The position numbers and the translations under genes were made by a program. Source: CAIJXB01 sp964439595 (GTDB taxonomy: Bacteria; Chlamydiota; Chlamydiia; Chlamydiales; Rhabdochlamydiaceae). From it: 64,000 nucleotides of DNA. The notes under the pieces were generated by a model. That model ran no database searches. It worked only from the letters and a program-made list of their open reading frames with translations, and had not been told where the DNA came from. The stretch's first letter is position 1. Each line of letters begins with the position of its first letter. The stretch covers positions 1 to 64,000 of the forward strand of contig CAYTOK010000010.1 of the NCBI GenBank assembly GCA_964439595.1, given 5' to 3'. Below, piece after piece: positions 25,493 to 34,219 of this stretch.

Positions 25493-25690
25493 TTACACTA
25501 TAGGACGAAAACTTTTTATTTTTTTGTACTTTAAAGCTGCTTTAGATTTTGCGCGACTTTTTACAGAAGGTTTGTCGTAGAATCTATGAGCTTTTGCAGA
25601 TTTCATAATTCCTTCTTTGTCTAATTTCTTTTTCAACGCTCTTAGAGCTTTGTCTAGAGGTTCTCCGGAACGAACTTTTACGCTTGGCAT
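25493..25690 (-). CDS. rpsU: 30S ribosomal protein S21
   Basis: Small-subunit protein near the anti-Shine-Dalgarno helix. 65 residues. The start MPSVKVRSGEPLDKALRALKKKLDKEG and the basic tail (KAHRFYDKPSVKSRAKSKAALKYKK) are typical. It sits between tsaB and dnaJ, as in Chlamydia. Confidence 0.95.
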   Translation of the reverse strand: MPSVKVRSGEPLDKALRALKKKLDKEGIMKSAKAHRFYDKPSVKSRAKSKAALKYKKIKSFRPIV

Positions 25691-25797
25691 GACTATTTGG
25701 TCCTAATGTTTAAATAATGCAGGTCCATCTTACTAAAAGGGGTGATATTATTCAAGAGGGTGGAGGAGGAAAAAGTTTTGGTCCACGAAATTCAATT

Positions 25798-26385
25798 TTA
25801 AAAATCGTGTAGATAAATAATTTTACAAGGATTTGGAGCTTGTTTTTTTATTTTTGCTAGGTAAGGAAGTAGAAGGGAGCTATTTAATTTAGCTTCTAAA
25901 TCTAGAAAAAGAGCTTTAGGCTCTTTTTCTATATAGGAAGAAAGCTTGTCTTCTTCTAAGATGAGATGGGTAATTTGAGGAGAGATGCTTTCGTTTGATA
26001 AGCTTCCTTGTAATAAAAAATGTGTGTGTTTCCCTTTGACGATCAGGGTGAAAGGGCCTTCTTCCATGTCCGCAGGGAGGTAGGCTAAATTTGAGTAAAA
26101 CGGGTAAAGGGGGATGTTAAGAGCTAAGGAAAGTCCTTCAGCAACAGATACTGCCACCCGTACTCCCGTGTATGACCCCGGTCCTATCCCTATAAAGAGG
26201 TTTTCAATGTTTTCTACACCAAATTGGTTTTTCTCCAAAAGTTTGCTTATTTCGGCAACTAAGGAGCTTCCCGGCTTTTTTGTATTGAGTGTTATTTGAT
26301 CTATAAGGGTATTTTGGAAAGATAAAAGAAGAATGTTTTCCTCTTTGCTTCCGTCTAAAATAAGGTCTATTTTTCTTGATTTCAT
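25798..26385 (-). CDS. tsaB: tRNA threonylcarbamoyladenosine biosynthesis protein TsaB
   Basis: Non-catalytic partner of TsaD in t6A37 synthesis on ANN-decoding tRNAs. It has the short ASKHA-like N-terminal half with NLFIGIGPGSYTGVRVAVSVAEGLSLALNIPL, the family signature, in 195 residues. The first strand lacks the usual IDTS motif, reading LILDGSKEENILL instead. The gene lies between rpsU and lon. Confidence 0.88.
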   Translation of the reverse strand: MKSRKIDLILDGSKEENILLLSFQNTLIDQITLNTKKPGSSLVAEISKLLEKNQFGVENIENLFIGIGPGSYTGVRVAVSVAEGLSLALNIPLYPFYSNLAYLPADMEEGPFTLIVKGKHTHFLLQGSLSNESISPQITHLILEEDKLSSYIEKEPKALFLDLEAKLNSSLLLPYLAKIKKQAPNPCKIIYLHDF

Positions 26386-26744
26386 GCACGCAGTGTAGCA
26401 TTGGTTTTTTTTAATGAGAAGGATTAAAGTAATCGTTACCAGATCCTTTCATTTTACGTTTAATGATTTGCGCTGGTAATTATATTTTTTATTATTGTCT
26501 TTTTTAAATCGTGTTTTTACATCCTTAATAGCAAGAAATTACTAGAATGCTACCCTAACAAGTGCTCAATCTATATGCGATATTGTGCAAAAAGCAGAGA
26601 AGCTCTTTGGTAGCTATGTGCTTTTTGTAGTTTAAGAAAATATTTGTGTAAATTCTACTAAATCCAGTCATCGACACTTGCTTCATTTTATGAGAATTGT
26701 TACTCTTTTAGAGTTTTTTAACTTAATTTGATTATAGGTGTCTT
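26386..26744. other. Divergent intergenic region between tsaB and lon
   Basis: About 360 AT-rich bases that must hold both upstream promoters. I could not place a consensus -35/-10 pair, a CIRCE element or another heat-shock operator with confidence. A short frame at 26564-26635 (AQSICDIVQKAEKLFG) weakly resembles a short-chain dehydrogenase fragment but is too short to call. Confidence 0.4.
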
Positions 26745-29204
26745 TTGCTTTACGATGATGAACATGAAATATCTGAAGAGCCAGGTTTAGCGCAAACCGT
26801 AGAAGATTCTATTCGAGAGGACATGGAAAAAGAAGAGCAGTCAAAAGACTATCCTCAAGAGGTTTTTATCTTTCCTGTTATGAAAAGACCGTTTTTTCCT
26901 GGTATGGCTGCCCCTATTTTTGTAGAACAAGGCCCTTATTATGAAGCATTAAAACAAGTAGCTAAATCTAGTAAAAAATCCTTAGGTCTTTTTTTGACTA
27001 AAAAAGAAGACGTGCATCCTCTTAAAATTGAACCTTCTGATGTGCATTCTGTTGGCGTTCTTGCTCGCATTTTGCGAATTATCCCTATGGAACAAGGTGG
27101 CGCTCAGGTTGTCTTGAACATGGAACAAAGAATCAACATTAAAAAAATCACAAAAAAAGGAAAGCTTTTAAAAGCGACTATTAAAGTCAGAGAAGAGTCT
27201 TCTGAAGATCTTTCCAAGGAACTTAAAGCATATTCTATCAGTATTATCACGACAATTAAAGAATTAACTAAGCTTAATCCTCTTTTTAAAGAAGAACTGC
27301 AAATTTTCCTTGGACACTCTGATTTTACAGAACCTGGTAAGTTAGCAGACTTTGCCGTAGCTTTAACAACGGCTACAAGAGAAGAGTTGCAAGACGTTTT
27401 AGAGACATATGATTTGCAAGGGAGAATTGATAAGGCTCTTGGCCTTCTAAAGAAGGAGCTCGACTTAACTCGTTTGCAAAATACAATTAATTTGAAAGTA
27501 GAGTCAACTCTTTCTAAAGTGCAAAGAGAATTTTTCTTAAAAGAGCAGCTGAAGACAATAAAGAAAGAACTAGGCCTTGAAAAAGAAGAAAAAACTTCTG
27601 ATATAGAAAAGTTTGATGCGAGAATTAAAAAAAGAACCATCCCTGATGATGTAATGGGTGTGATTGCTGATGAGATGGAAAAGCTTAGCTCTTTAGAGAT
27701 GCAGTCTCCTGAGTATGCGGTTTGTCGTAACTATCTGGACTGGCTGACTATTATTCCTTGGGGGATATTAAGCGAAGAGCCTTTGGATCTAGCGCAGGCA
27801 GAAAAAGTTTTACATGAAGATCACTACGGGCTTAAAGACATCAAAGAAAGAATTTTAGAGTATATCAGTGTTGGGAAGCTGGCCGGTGGGGTTAAGTCTA
27901 ATATTATAGGTCTTTCCGGGCCTCCAGGTGTTGGGAAAACAAGTATAGGTAAAAGCATTGCCAGGGCTCTTGGTCGTCCTTTTTATCGATTTTCTGTCGG
28001 GGGTATGCGAGATGAGGCGGAGATTAAAGGTCATCGCAGAACCTATATAGGATCGATGCCAGGAAAGCTAATTCAAGCTCTTAAACATACTGGCGTTATG
28101 AATCCCGTCATTATGCTCGACGAGGTAGATAAGATGGGATCTAGCTATCATGGAGATCCTGCAGCAGCTCTTTTAGAGGTGCTTGACCCGGAGCAAAATA
28201 AAGACTTTTTAGATCATTATCTCGATGTGCGCTGCGATCTTTCTAATGTTCTTTTTCTAGTAACAGCTAACGTTGTGGATGCTATCCCTGAGCCTTTGAA
28301 AGATAGAATGGAGATACTTCGCCTTTCTGGGTATATTTTAGAGGAAAAGTTAGCTATTGCTGAGGACTACTTGATTCCGCGCAACCGTAAAAACATGGGA
28401 TTAAAATCGTCTCAAGTTGTGTTTACTAAGACAGCTATAAAAGATGTGATAAATGGGTATGCAAGAGAAGCTGGGGTCCGTAGCTTAGAAAACTATATTA
28501 AAAAGATACTAAGAAAAGTAGCTCATAAGGTTGTCCTTGCTTTAGAAAAAGACGGAGGAAAGAAGCCTGTTAAGAAATTTATGGTATCGAATAATACCTT
28601 AGCTGAGTTTTTAGGTAAGCCTATTTTTACATCAGATCGTTTTTATGATAGAACCCCTATTGGGGTTTGCATGGGTCTTGCTTGGACATCTATGGGGGGA
28701 GCTACCTTATATATTGAAACAATTAAAGTACCGTCAGAAAAGACAGAAATGAAGCTAACGGGACAAGCAGGCGATGTAATGAAGGAATCTTTTCAGATAG
28801 CCTGGTCTTATTTACACAGCCGTATAGCAGACTATGCTCCTGGAATGGCTTTTTTTGAAAAGACACAGGTACATCTTCATATCCCGGAGGGAGCTACTCC
28901 CAAAGATGGGCCTTCGGCAGGTATTGCGATGGTCACAGCTTTGCTGTCCCTTTTACTAAACGTTCCTGTTGCAGAAAACATAGGCATGACAGGAGAGCTC
29001 ACTTTAACAGGAAAGGTTCTTCCTATTGGCGGAGTGAGAGAGAAGTTTATTGCGGGCAAAAGATCTGGATTGAAGGTGATCATTTTTCCTAAAGAAAATC
29101 AACGGGATTATGATGAACTGCCCACTTATGTGAAAAAGGGGATAAAGGTTCTTTTTGTTAGTCATTATGATGAGGTGCTCCGTGTTGCCTTCCCCGCAAA
29201 GTAG
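26745..29204 (+). CDS. lon: ATP-dependent protease Lon
   Basis: Hexameric AAA+ serine protease that degrades misfolded and regulatory proteins. The N-domain starts with VFIFPVMKRPFFPGMAAPIFVE. Walker A is GPPGVGKTSIGK, and Walker B is VIMLDEVDKM. The proteolytic domain has the Ser nucleophile in PKDGPSAGIAM and the Lys in REKFIAGKRSG. 819 residues is full length. TTG 26745 with AGGTG just upstream is the likely start. An acidic N-terminal tail of about 40 residues precedes the N-domain, as in Chlamydia Lon. Its 3' end overlaps the next gene. Confidence 0.96.
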   Translation: MLYDDEHEISEEPGLAQTVEDSIREDMEKEEQSKDYPQEVFIFPVMKRPFFPGMAAPIFVEQGPYYEALKQVAKSSKKSLGLFLTKKEDVHPLKIEPSDVHSVGVLARILRIIPMEQGGAQVVLNMEQRINIKKITKKGKLLKATIKVREESSEDLSKELKAYSISIITTIKELTKLNPLFKEELQIFLGHSDFTEPGKLADFAVALTTATREELQDVLETYDLQGRIDKALGLLKKELDLTRLQNTINLKVESTLSKVQREFFLKEQLKTIKKELGLEKEEKTSDIEKFDARIKKRTIPDDVMGVIADEMEKLSSLEMQSPEYAVCRNYLDWLTIIPWGILSEEPLDLAQAEKVLHEDHYGLKDIKERILEYISVGKLAGGVKSNIIGLSGPPGVGKTSIGKSIARALGRPFYRFSVGGMRDEAEIKGHRRTYIGSMPGKLIQALKHTGVMNPVIMLDEVDKMGSSYHGDPAAALLEVLDPEQNKDFLDHYLDVRCDLSNVLFLVTANVVDAIPEPLKDRMEILRLSGYILEEKLAIAEDYLIPRNRKNMGLKSSQVVFTKTAIKDVINGYAREAGVRSLENYIKKILRKVAHKVVLALEKDGGKKPVKKFMVSNNTLAEFLGKPIFTSDRFYDRTPIGVCMGLAWTSMGGATLYIETIKVPSEKTEMKLTGQAGDVMKESFQIAWSYLHSRIADYAPGMAFFEKTQVHLHIPEGATPKDGPSAGIAMVTALLSLLLNVPVAENIGMTGELTLTGKVLPIGGVREKFIAGKRSGLKVIIFPKENQRDYDELPTYVKKGIKVLFVSHYDEVLRVAFPAK

Positions 29205-29697
29205 CTCTTTTTCTGAGCATATTAAGAAGAAGATCATTCTTCCTGACGATCTTGATAAGGTACTTGAAGAGATTCGAGGCTGTAAAAAAAGTATCGCGAC
29301 ACTTAACGGCTCTTTCGACCTTTTGCATGCGGGGCATTTGGAGATGATCTATCAGGCCTCTTTACAGGCTGATGTTTTACTTGTCGCATTAAATACAGAC
29401 AGGTCTATCCAAGAGTATAAAAGCCCTACAAGGCCTATTGTACCTTTAAAGCAGAGGATGGAGATGATGGCCGCTCTTTTTATGGTTGATTATGTGACCT
29501 ATTTTGATGAAGTAGACCCTAGGGACATACTGCGCAAAATAAAGCCAAATGTCCATGTCAATGGATCTGAATATGGAGCTGACTGCATAGAAGCCCCGAC
29601 TATTTTAGCAGGAGGAGGGAGGGTGCACATTGTTCCTCTTGTTTCAGGCTTTTCTACCTCAGCACTTTTAAACAAGATTGTGAGCGTATGCGGATAG
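29182..29697 (+). CDS. RfaE/HldE C-domain-like nucleotidyltransferase
   Basis: Cytidylyl/adenylyltransferase fold with the HxGH-type site NGSFDLLHAGHLEMI, then LNTDRSIQEYKSPTRPIVPLKQRMEMMAAL and GFSTSALLNKI. HldE C-terminal domains attach AMP to heptose 1-phosphate for LPS core synthesis. Here the kinase half is absent, so it is the stand-alone RfaE2 form. The substrate is inferred, and glycerol-phosphate or other sugars are possible. The start is uncertain: GTG 29182 has GAGGTG upstream and overlaps lon by 23 bases, and ATG 29167/29170 are alternatives. It overlaps the rhomboid gene. Confidence 0.8.
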   Translation: MLPSPQSSSFSEHIKKKIILPDDLDKVLEEIRGCKKSIATLNGSFDLLHAGHLEMIYQASLQADVLLVALNTDRSIQEYKSPTRPIVPLKQRMEMMAALFMVDYVTYFDEVDPRDILRKIKPNVHVNGSEYGADCIEAPTILAGGGRVHIVPLVSGFSTSALLNKIVSVCG

Positions 29698-30530
29698 GAA
29701 CTATTAAACCATTTTTACAGCTTATAACGTTATGGATTATTGGTATTTGCTTTTTGCTGTTTTTCGTGGATCTTGCCCAGTCTTTTACAATGGGGAAGTC
29801 TCCAGGAGAGGCTCCTATTACCACCGGAATCACCCCGCTACAAAGAAGCCTACTTTTTGACTATCCCGATAATTTAAGTGCTTTAGATGATATGGCTAAA
29901 GAATACGATATCCACTCTATGGAAGAGTTAAAAAAAACTCCCAAAGAAATTCAGAAACGATTTTATAAGATGAGCGCTAGACCTGTTTGGGCAGGTGTTG
30001 TAAATCAAGCTCTTTTTCATCTTCCAAATGCTGCTTTATTTGAAAAAATTCGTGAAGGGCAGGTTTGGAGGCTTTTTACTCCAAGCCTTTTACATAAAGA
30101 CATGCTCCATATTCTCTTTAATATGTCTTGGCTCTGGCTTTTAGGAGTGCAAATTGAAAAGCGGTTAAAAAAGGGAAAAATGCTTTTGTTAATTCTTTTA
30201 CTTGGCATTTTTTCTAATGTAGCGCAGTATTTAACGGGAGGTCCTTACTTTATGGGATTTTCTGGTGTGATCACAGGCCTTGCCGGATTTATCTGGAGTA
30301 GGCAAAGGGTGGCTCCCGAAGAAGGATATCCTCTTGCTAAGGCTACACTGCAGCTTATTTTTTATTTTGTGATAGCTATGGTGCTTTTAGGATGGATGTT
30401 TTTAACGCTCCAGGCTCTTGGTATCACGCGCTTTTCCTTGCCGATAGCTAATACAGCTCATGTGGTGGGTGGTGTTTCCGGAGTGATTTTAGGTCGGATA
30501 AACTTTTTTAAGGTGAGGGTAGTTGCATGA
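29688..30530 (+). CDS. Rhomboid-family intramembrane serine protease
   Basis: Polytopic membrane protein of 280 residues. An N-terminal membrane helix precedes a roughly 90-residue soluble part. The six-helix rhomboid core follows, with LHILFNMSWLWLLG (HxxxN-like), catalytic Ser in GFSGVITG and catalytic His in NTAHVVGGVSG. It cleaves membrane-protein segments, with the substrate unknown. It overlaps the genes on both sides by a few bases, indicating an operon with lon-rfaE2-rnz. Confidence 0.88.
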   Translation: MRIGTIKPFLQLITLWIIGICFLLFFVDLAQSFTMGKSPGEAPITTGITPLQRSLLFDYPDNLSALDDMAKEYDIHSMEELKKTPKEIQKRFYKMSARPVWAGVVNQALFHLPNAALFEKIREGQVWRLFTPSLLHKDMLHILFNMSWLWLLGVQIEKRLKKGKMLLLILLLGIFSNVAQYLTGGPYFMGFSGVITGLAGFIWSRQRVAPEEGYPLAKATLQLIFYFVIAMVLLGWMFLTLQALGITRFSLPIANTAHVVGGVSGVILGRINFFKVRVVA

Positions 30531-31432
30531 GTGTGAGAGATCTTACAATTTTAGGGTGCTCTAGCCAACAGCCAACTCGTAAAAGGAACCATGGCGCTTA
30601 CCTTGTTAGGTGGAATGGGGAAGGTTTTCTTTTTGATCCAGGAGAGGGGACGCAAAGACAATTTATTTTTGCGAATATAGCTCCTCCTTGTGTCACAAAA
30701 ATTTTTGTGAGTCATTTTCATGGAGACCATTGTTTAGGTCTTTCTTCCATGCTTATGAGGCTTAATTTAGATAAAGTTCCCCACGAAGTACATTGCTATT
30801 ATCCAGCTAGTGGAGAGGAATATTTTCGACGACTGCGTTATGGAACAATTTATCATGAAACTATTAAAATTGTCGCTCATCCTATTGAAAAAGAGGGACT
30901 GGTAGAAGATAATGGTAAATTTAGGATAGAAGCTTACTTTTTACACCATGGCGTAGATAATTTAGGCTGGAGAATTAAAGAAGCTGACACCCGTAAATTT
31001 GATGCAAAAAAGTTGCAAACTTATGGAATTAAAGGCCCCTTAGTGAAAGAGATCGAGAGGAGAGGATCCCTTGAAGTAGGGGGCATAAGAGTGTTTATTG
31101 ATGATGTAAGTACTCTTCGCATAGGAGATGTTTTTGCTGTGGCAATAGATACGCTTCCTTGTTCTAACTTATTAAAAATAGCTAAAGGAGCTAAGTTATT
31201 TCTTTCAGAAAGCACTTATTTAGAAGAGCACAAGGAGCTTGCCAAAGAGCATTTTCATATGACAGCTAAGCAGGCTGCTTTAGTAGCTAAAGAAGCCGGC
31301 GTCCAACAGCTAGTTTTAACGCATTTTTCTGCCCGTTATCAGGATTTAGATGGTTTTGCAGTAGAGTCGCAAGAGGTATTCTCAAATACGATTGTAGCAG
31401 ATGATTTAAAACAAATTCCATTCCCCAGGTGA
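30527..31432 (+). CDS. rnz: Ribonuclease Z
   Basis: Zinc endonuclease that trims tRNA 3' ends. It has the metallo-beta-lactamase motif SHFHGDHCLGL, the downstream metal ligands in FLHHGVDNLGWRI, the AIDTLPCSNL and ESTY segments, and a terminal HFSARYQD. The long-form tRNA-binding arm is missing, as usual in bacteria (301 residues). The tRNA-Leu of this window lacks an encoded CCA, so RNase Z processing fits. ATG 30527 overlaps the rhomboid stop. Confidence 0.94.
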   Translation: MSVRDLTILGCSSQQPTRKRNHGAYLVRWNGEGFLFDPGEGTQRQFIFANIAPPCVTKIFVSHFHGDHCLGLSSMLMRLNLDKVPHEVHCYYPASGEEYFRRLRYGTIYHETIKIVAHPIEKEGLVEDNGKFRIEAYFLHHGVDNLGWRIKEADTRKFDAKKLQTYGIKGPLVKEIERRGSLEVGGIRVFIDDVSTLRIGDVFAVAIDTLPCSNLLKIAKGAKLFLSESTYLEEHKELAKEHFHMTAKQAALVAKEAGVQQLVLTHFSARYQDLDGFAVESQEVFSNTIVADDLKQIPFPR

Positions 31433-31438
31433 GAAAAA

Positions 31439-32392
31439 GTGCGCTTATCTCATAGGGTAGCCTTTGATATCGGGTCAGGATCTGTTAAGATGCAGTCTGC
31501 TTGGATCGATGAGTCTACGTGGCAAATCATGGAAAAAACAGAAGGTTTTTATTCATGGATTCCTATTAGAGATTATATTGACCTGCATCCACAAGGAGAA
31601 ATTTCAAGAGATGTAATGGAAGATATTATTCAGCTCATCTTAGAAGCAAAAAGAAAAGCTTTTTTGCCTAAGGTCTCTTCTGCATATATTGGAGCTGCTA
31701 CAGAAGCTTTTCGTATAGCGAAAAACGGGAAAGAAGCACTCTCTTATATAAAGGAAAAGACGGGTGTAATTTTAAGGTGCCTTTCGCAGGAAGAGGAAGC
31801 TACTTTAGGAAGAAATGCTTTGCAAGTAGAAGGGCATATTCCTCCAGGAAAAAGTTTTCTTTCTTGGGAAAATGGAGGGGGCAGTATGCAAATAACCGGA
31901 TCGGGAAAAAAGGCAGGAGAGGTTCTTTTTTTTAATAAAAAGTTGGGAAAGATCCCTTTTAAAAATTACGTCTTGCAGCGGATTCAACGTAAAACATGCT
32001 CTATTTTTATAAGCCCTAACCCTATTTCACAAGAAGAAGCTTTGGAGGCGATAGCTTGGCTTGATAGAGAACTGGGAAGTATTCCTTCTTGGTTAATAGA
32101 AGAGCTTATTGCAATGCAAGGAGAGGTTATTGGGTTTGGAGCCATGTTTCCTATTTTGAGGCAGCAATTAGGTCACGATGTATTTACTAAAAAAGAAATT
32201 TGGCAGCTGGTTCAAAGTCAGTTAGGGCGCTCTGACATAGAGCTTTCTTCCGGAGAGGACCCTACTTTTCAGGTGCTAGATCCTCTATTTTTATATGCAG
32301 TCATGGACGTAGTGGGTATAGAGAGCGTTTCTTATAAAAAAATTTCCGGGAGCACTGCTTCGCTCCTTGTCTCTTCCGAGAAGTGGTCTTAA
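31439..32392 (+). CDS. Ppx/GppA-like phosphatase-family protein
   Basis: ASKHA-fold protein. FDIGSGSVKMQSAWID is the first phosphate-binding loop. YIGAATEAFRIAKNGKEAL, then LSQEEEATLGRNA and WENGGGSMQITG, follow the exopolyphosphatase/GppA N-terminal order. 317 residues corresponds to the short two-subdomain form lacking the HD-like C-terminus. Substrate, polyphosphate or pppGpp, cannot be told. Chlamydiae generally lack classical stringent response enzymes, so polyphosphate or another role is possible. GTG 31439 lies 6 bases after rnz. Confidence 0.82.
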   Translation: MRLSHRVAFDIGSGSVKMQSAWIDESTWQIMEKTEGFYSWIPIRDYIDLHPQGEISRDVMEDIIQLILEAKRKAFLPKVSSAYIGAATEAFRIAKNGKEALSYIKEKTGVILRCLSQEEEATLGRNALQVEGHIPPGKSFLSWENGGGSMQITGSGKKAGEVLFFNKKLGKIPFKNYVLQRIQRKTCSIFISPNPISQEEALEAIAWLDRELGSIPSWLIEELIAMQGEVIGFGAMFPILRQQLGHDVFTKKEIWQLVQSQLGRSDIELSSGEDPTFQVLDPLFLYAVMDVVGIESVSYKKISGSTASLLVSSEKWS

Positions 32393-32532
32393 CTGTAGCT
32401 TTTTCGATAAGCCGCTAGTTTTTCTGTCCGCAAAGCATCAGTGTGCTAATATTTTTTACTTTATTTTAATGTGTGCTCTATGGGAAACTCGTTAGTTTAT
32501 TTCTGTAATTTATTTGTGATAAAGGGGATTAT

Positions 32533-33435
32533 ATGCATGTAGTGGAAGCTCCGGGTATTAGATTTGCTAAATTGGGAGAGGGCACGTACGGCTCTGTCTA
32601 TCAAATGCGCCCCCCTAACGGAGGAGATTATAGCTTTAAGGTTTTTAACCGTGAAGATCGAATATGTTTGCAGTGGGAACGTTTTATTTTAGAAAATATC
32701 ACACTTCACGGAGGGCATCCTAGTATTATTCGTTATTTTGGACTTCTTCGTACTAGTGATAATCAACTAGGGCTTCACCTAGAATTAGGAGGAAAGGACC
32801 TTCATGGACATATAAAAAATGGAAGGGTCTTTTCTACTTTGGAAACAGTAGAGGTTGCAAGGAAAGTAGCTGAAGGTCTTTTTTTCTTGAAGCAAAAGAA
32901 GATTATACATGGGGACATTAAGCCGGCAAACATTCTTCTTTCGGAGGATAATAGCGTTAAGATAGTAGATTTTGGCATTTCTATATTAGGAGAAACTGGG
33001 AACTTACATCCGGCGCAGGCGGAGTGGTATAGAAGCCCGGAGGCTGTTTTACAAGTTAAGTATACAGCGGCTATTGATATGTGGGGACTAGCTTGTGTGA
33101 TTTTTGAGATTTTTCAAAGAAGGGCGCTTTTTCCCTCAAATAATGAAAGGCACTTAGTAGCCATGCAAGAGTATGTTTTGGATGGGGGGTATGAGGAAGA
33201 GCTAATAAACTCTGCCTCGCCGAGTCGTCAAGAAGAAATACGGCTTAGTCGGCAAATGGTAGTATCTACAGAGATCCCTTTTTTAGAAGAGCTTGGAGAA
33301 GAATGTCCTCTATTGCCTATTTTACAAGCTATGTTAGATTTTTCTCCAAAATCGCGTATGACTGCAGAGGAGTTTCTTTTGCAAACAAGCCCTGAGTCCG
33401 AGAGTTTTGCATTTATTGACCGAAACTGTAGTTAG
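32533..33435 (+). CDS. Eukaryote-like serine/threonine protein kinase, CMGC-like
   Basis: A complete kinase domain in 300 residues, with no membrane anchor or extra domain. It shows Gly loop GEGTYGSV (15-22), ATP Lys K36 (FKVF), catalytic loop HGDIKPANILL (D128, K130, N133), DFG 146-148 and activation-segment end WYRSPE (165-170) with IDMWGLACVIFEI. WYRSPE and the ID-x-WS-like motif are hallmarks of eukaryotic CMGC kinases (CDK, MAPK, DYRK). HGD instead of HRD makes it a non-RD kinase. It could be acquired from a host and act as an effector, but no secretion signal is provable. About 140 bases separate it from the upstream gene. Confidence 0.87.
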   Translation: MHVVEAPGIRFAKLGEGTYGSVYQMRPPNGGDYSFKVFNREDRICLQWERFILENITLHGGHPSIIRYFGLLRTSDNQLGLHLELGGKDLHGHIKNGRVFSTLETVEVARKVAEGLFFLKQKKIIHGDIKPANILLSEDNSVKIVDFGISILGETGNLHPAQAEWYRSPEAVLQVKYTAAIDMWGLACVIFEIFQRRALFPSNNERHLVAMQEYVLDGGYEEELINSASPSRQEEIRLSRQMVVSTEIPFLEELGEECPLLPILQAMLDFSPKSRMTAEEFLLQTSPESESFAFIDRNCS

Positions 33436-33502
33436 CAAAATATAGACAGTCATAGGCATTGTAAAATTAGTATCTTTTTAGATACAAAGAGAATCCTCAG
33501 GA

Positions 33503-34216
33503 TTATTGGAACTGGTTTCTGATACAGCTGGCTGCAATAGCAAAGGAGGCTGCTACATTTAGAGAGTTTTTGTTTCCTTGTAAAGGTATTTCTAAGATGG
33601 TATCGCAACTTTGGAGGATTTCTTGAGGTACTCCAAATTCTTCATTCCCAAGAATTAGCGTAAAAGAAGAGGGGAAGGTAAAAGAAAAAAGAGGAGTAGA
33701 TGGGGAAGCTGTTTCTAAAGCAATCCAAGGTCTTGGAAGGGATTGAATATCCACATTTTCTTTTTGGGGTACTAGAGTGTAGGTTCCCATAGATGCTTTT
33801 TGCACTTTGGGGTTTATGGAAGTGGGGGTCTTAGAAGAAAAATAGATAGTTCCCAAACGAAAAGCCTCTGTTGTTCGCAAGATACTTCCCACGTTAAACG
33901 CAGATCGGAGGTCGCTTAGGTAGATAGCTATGGGGAGAAAAGGAGCGTTACTTGAGCTGTCTTTGGTTTTTACATGGAGTAGAAAATGCTCTTTTTGTGA
34001 AAGCTCTGCTTTTTCTAAGTGCAGGTGAAATCTATAACTAATTTCTTCATGGCTTTGCAGGTTTAGTAAGGGTAAATTTAGCCATAATTCTAGGTTTCTA
34101 TACGAGTAGATTTTCTCTTCGTCTTCTTTTTGAAAAATAGCTTTTAATAAGACGCTTGCTTGCTTATGTTGAGCCTTACTAGATAAGTTTAGGAACTTTC
34201 TTTTAGTAAAGCTCAT
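33503..34216 (-). CDS. SpoU/TrmH-family RNA 2'-O-methyltransferase
   Basis: SPOUT methyltransferase with motifs LRSAFNVGSILRTTEAF (1), LILGNEEFGVP (2) and IPLQGNKNSLNVAASFAI (3), which form the trefoil-knot SAM site and dimer interface. About 90 helical residues precede the catalytic domain and may bind RNA. The target, tRNA or rRNA, is not predictable. It starts 4 bases after the ABC-F stop on the same strand. Confidence 0.88.
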   Translation of the reverse strand: MSFTKRKFLNLSSKAQHKQASVLLKAIFQKEDEEKIYSYRNLELWLNLPLLNLQSHEEISYRFHLHLEKAELSQKEHFLLHVKTKDSSSNAPFLPIAIYLSDLRSAFNVGSILRTTEAFRLGTIYFSSKTPTSINPKVQKASMGTYTLVPQKENVDIQSLPRPWIALETASPSTPLFSFTFPSSFTLILGNEEFGVPQEILQSCDTILEIPLQGNKNSLNVAASFAIAASCIRNQFQ

Positions 34217-34219
34217 AGG

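Noticed and set aside
26564..26635. Short frame resembling a short-chain dehydrogenase segment (DIVQKAEKLFG)
   Set aside because: Only 23 codons, no flanking similarity; a chance match cannot be excluded.
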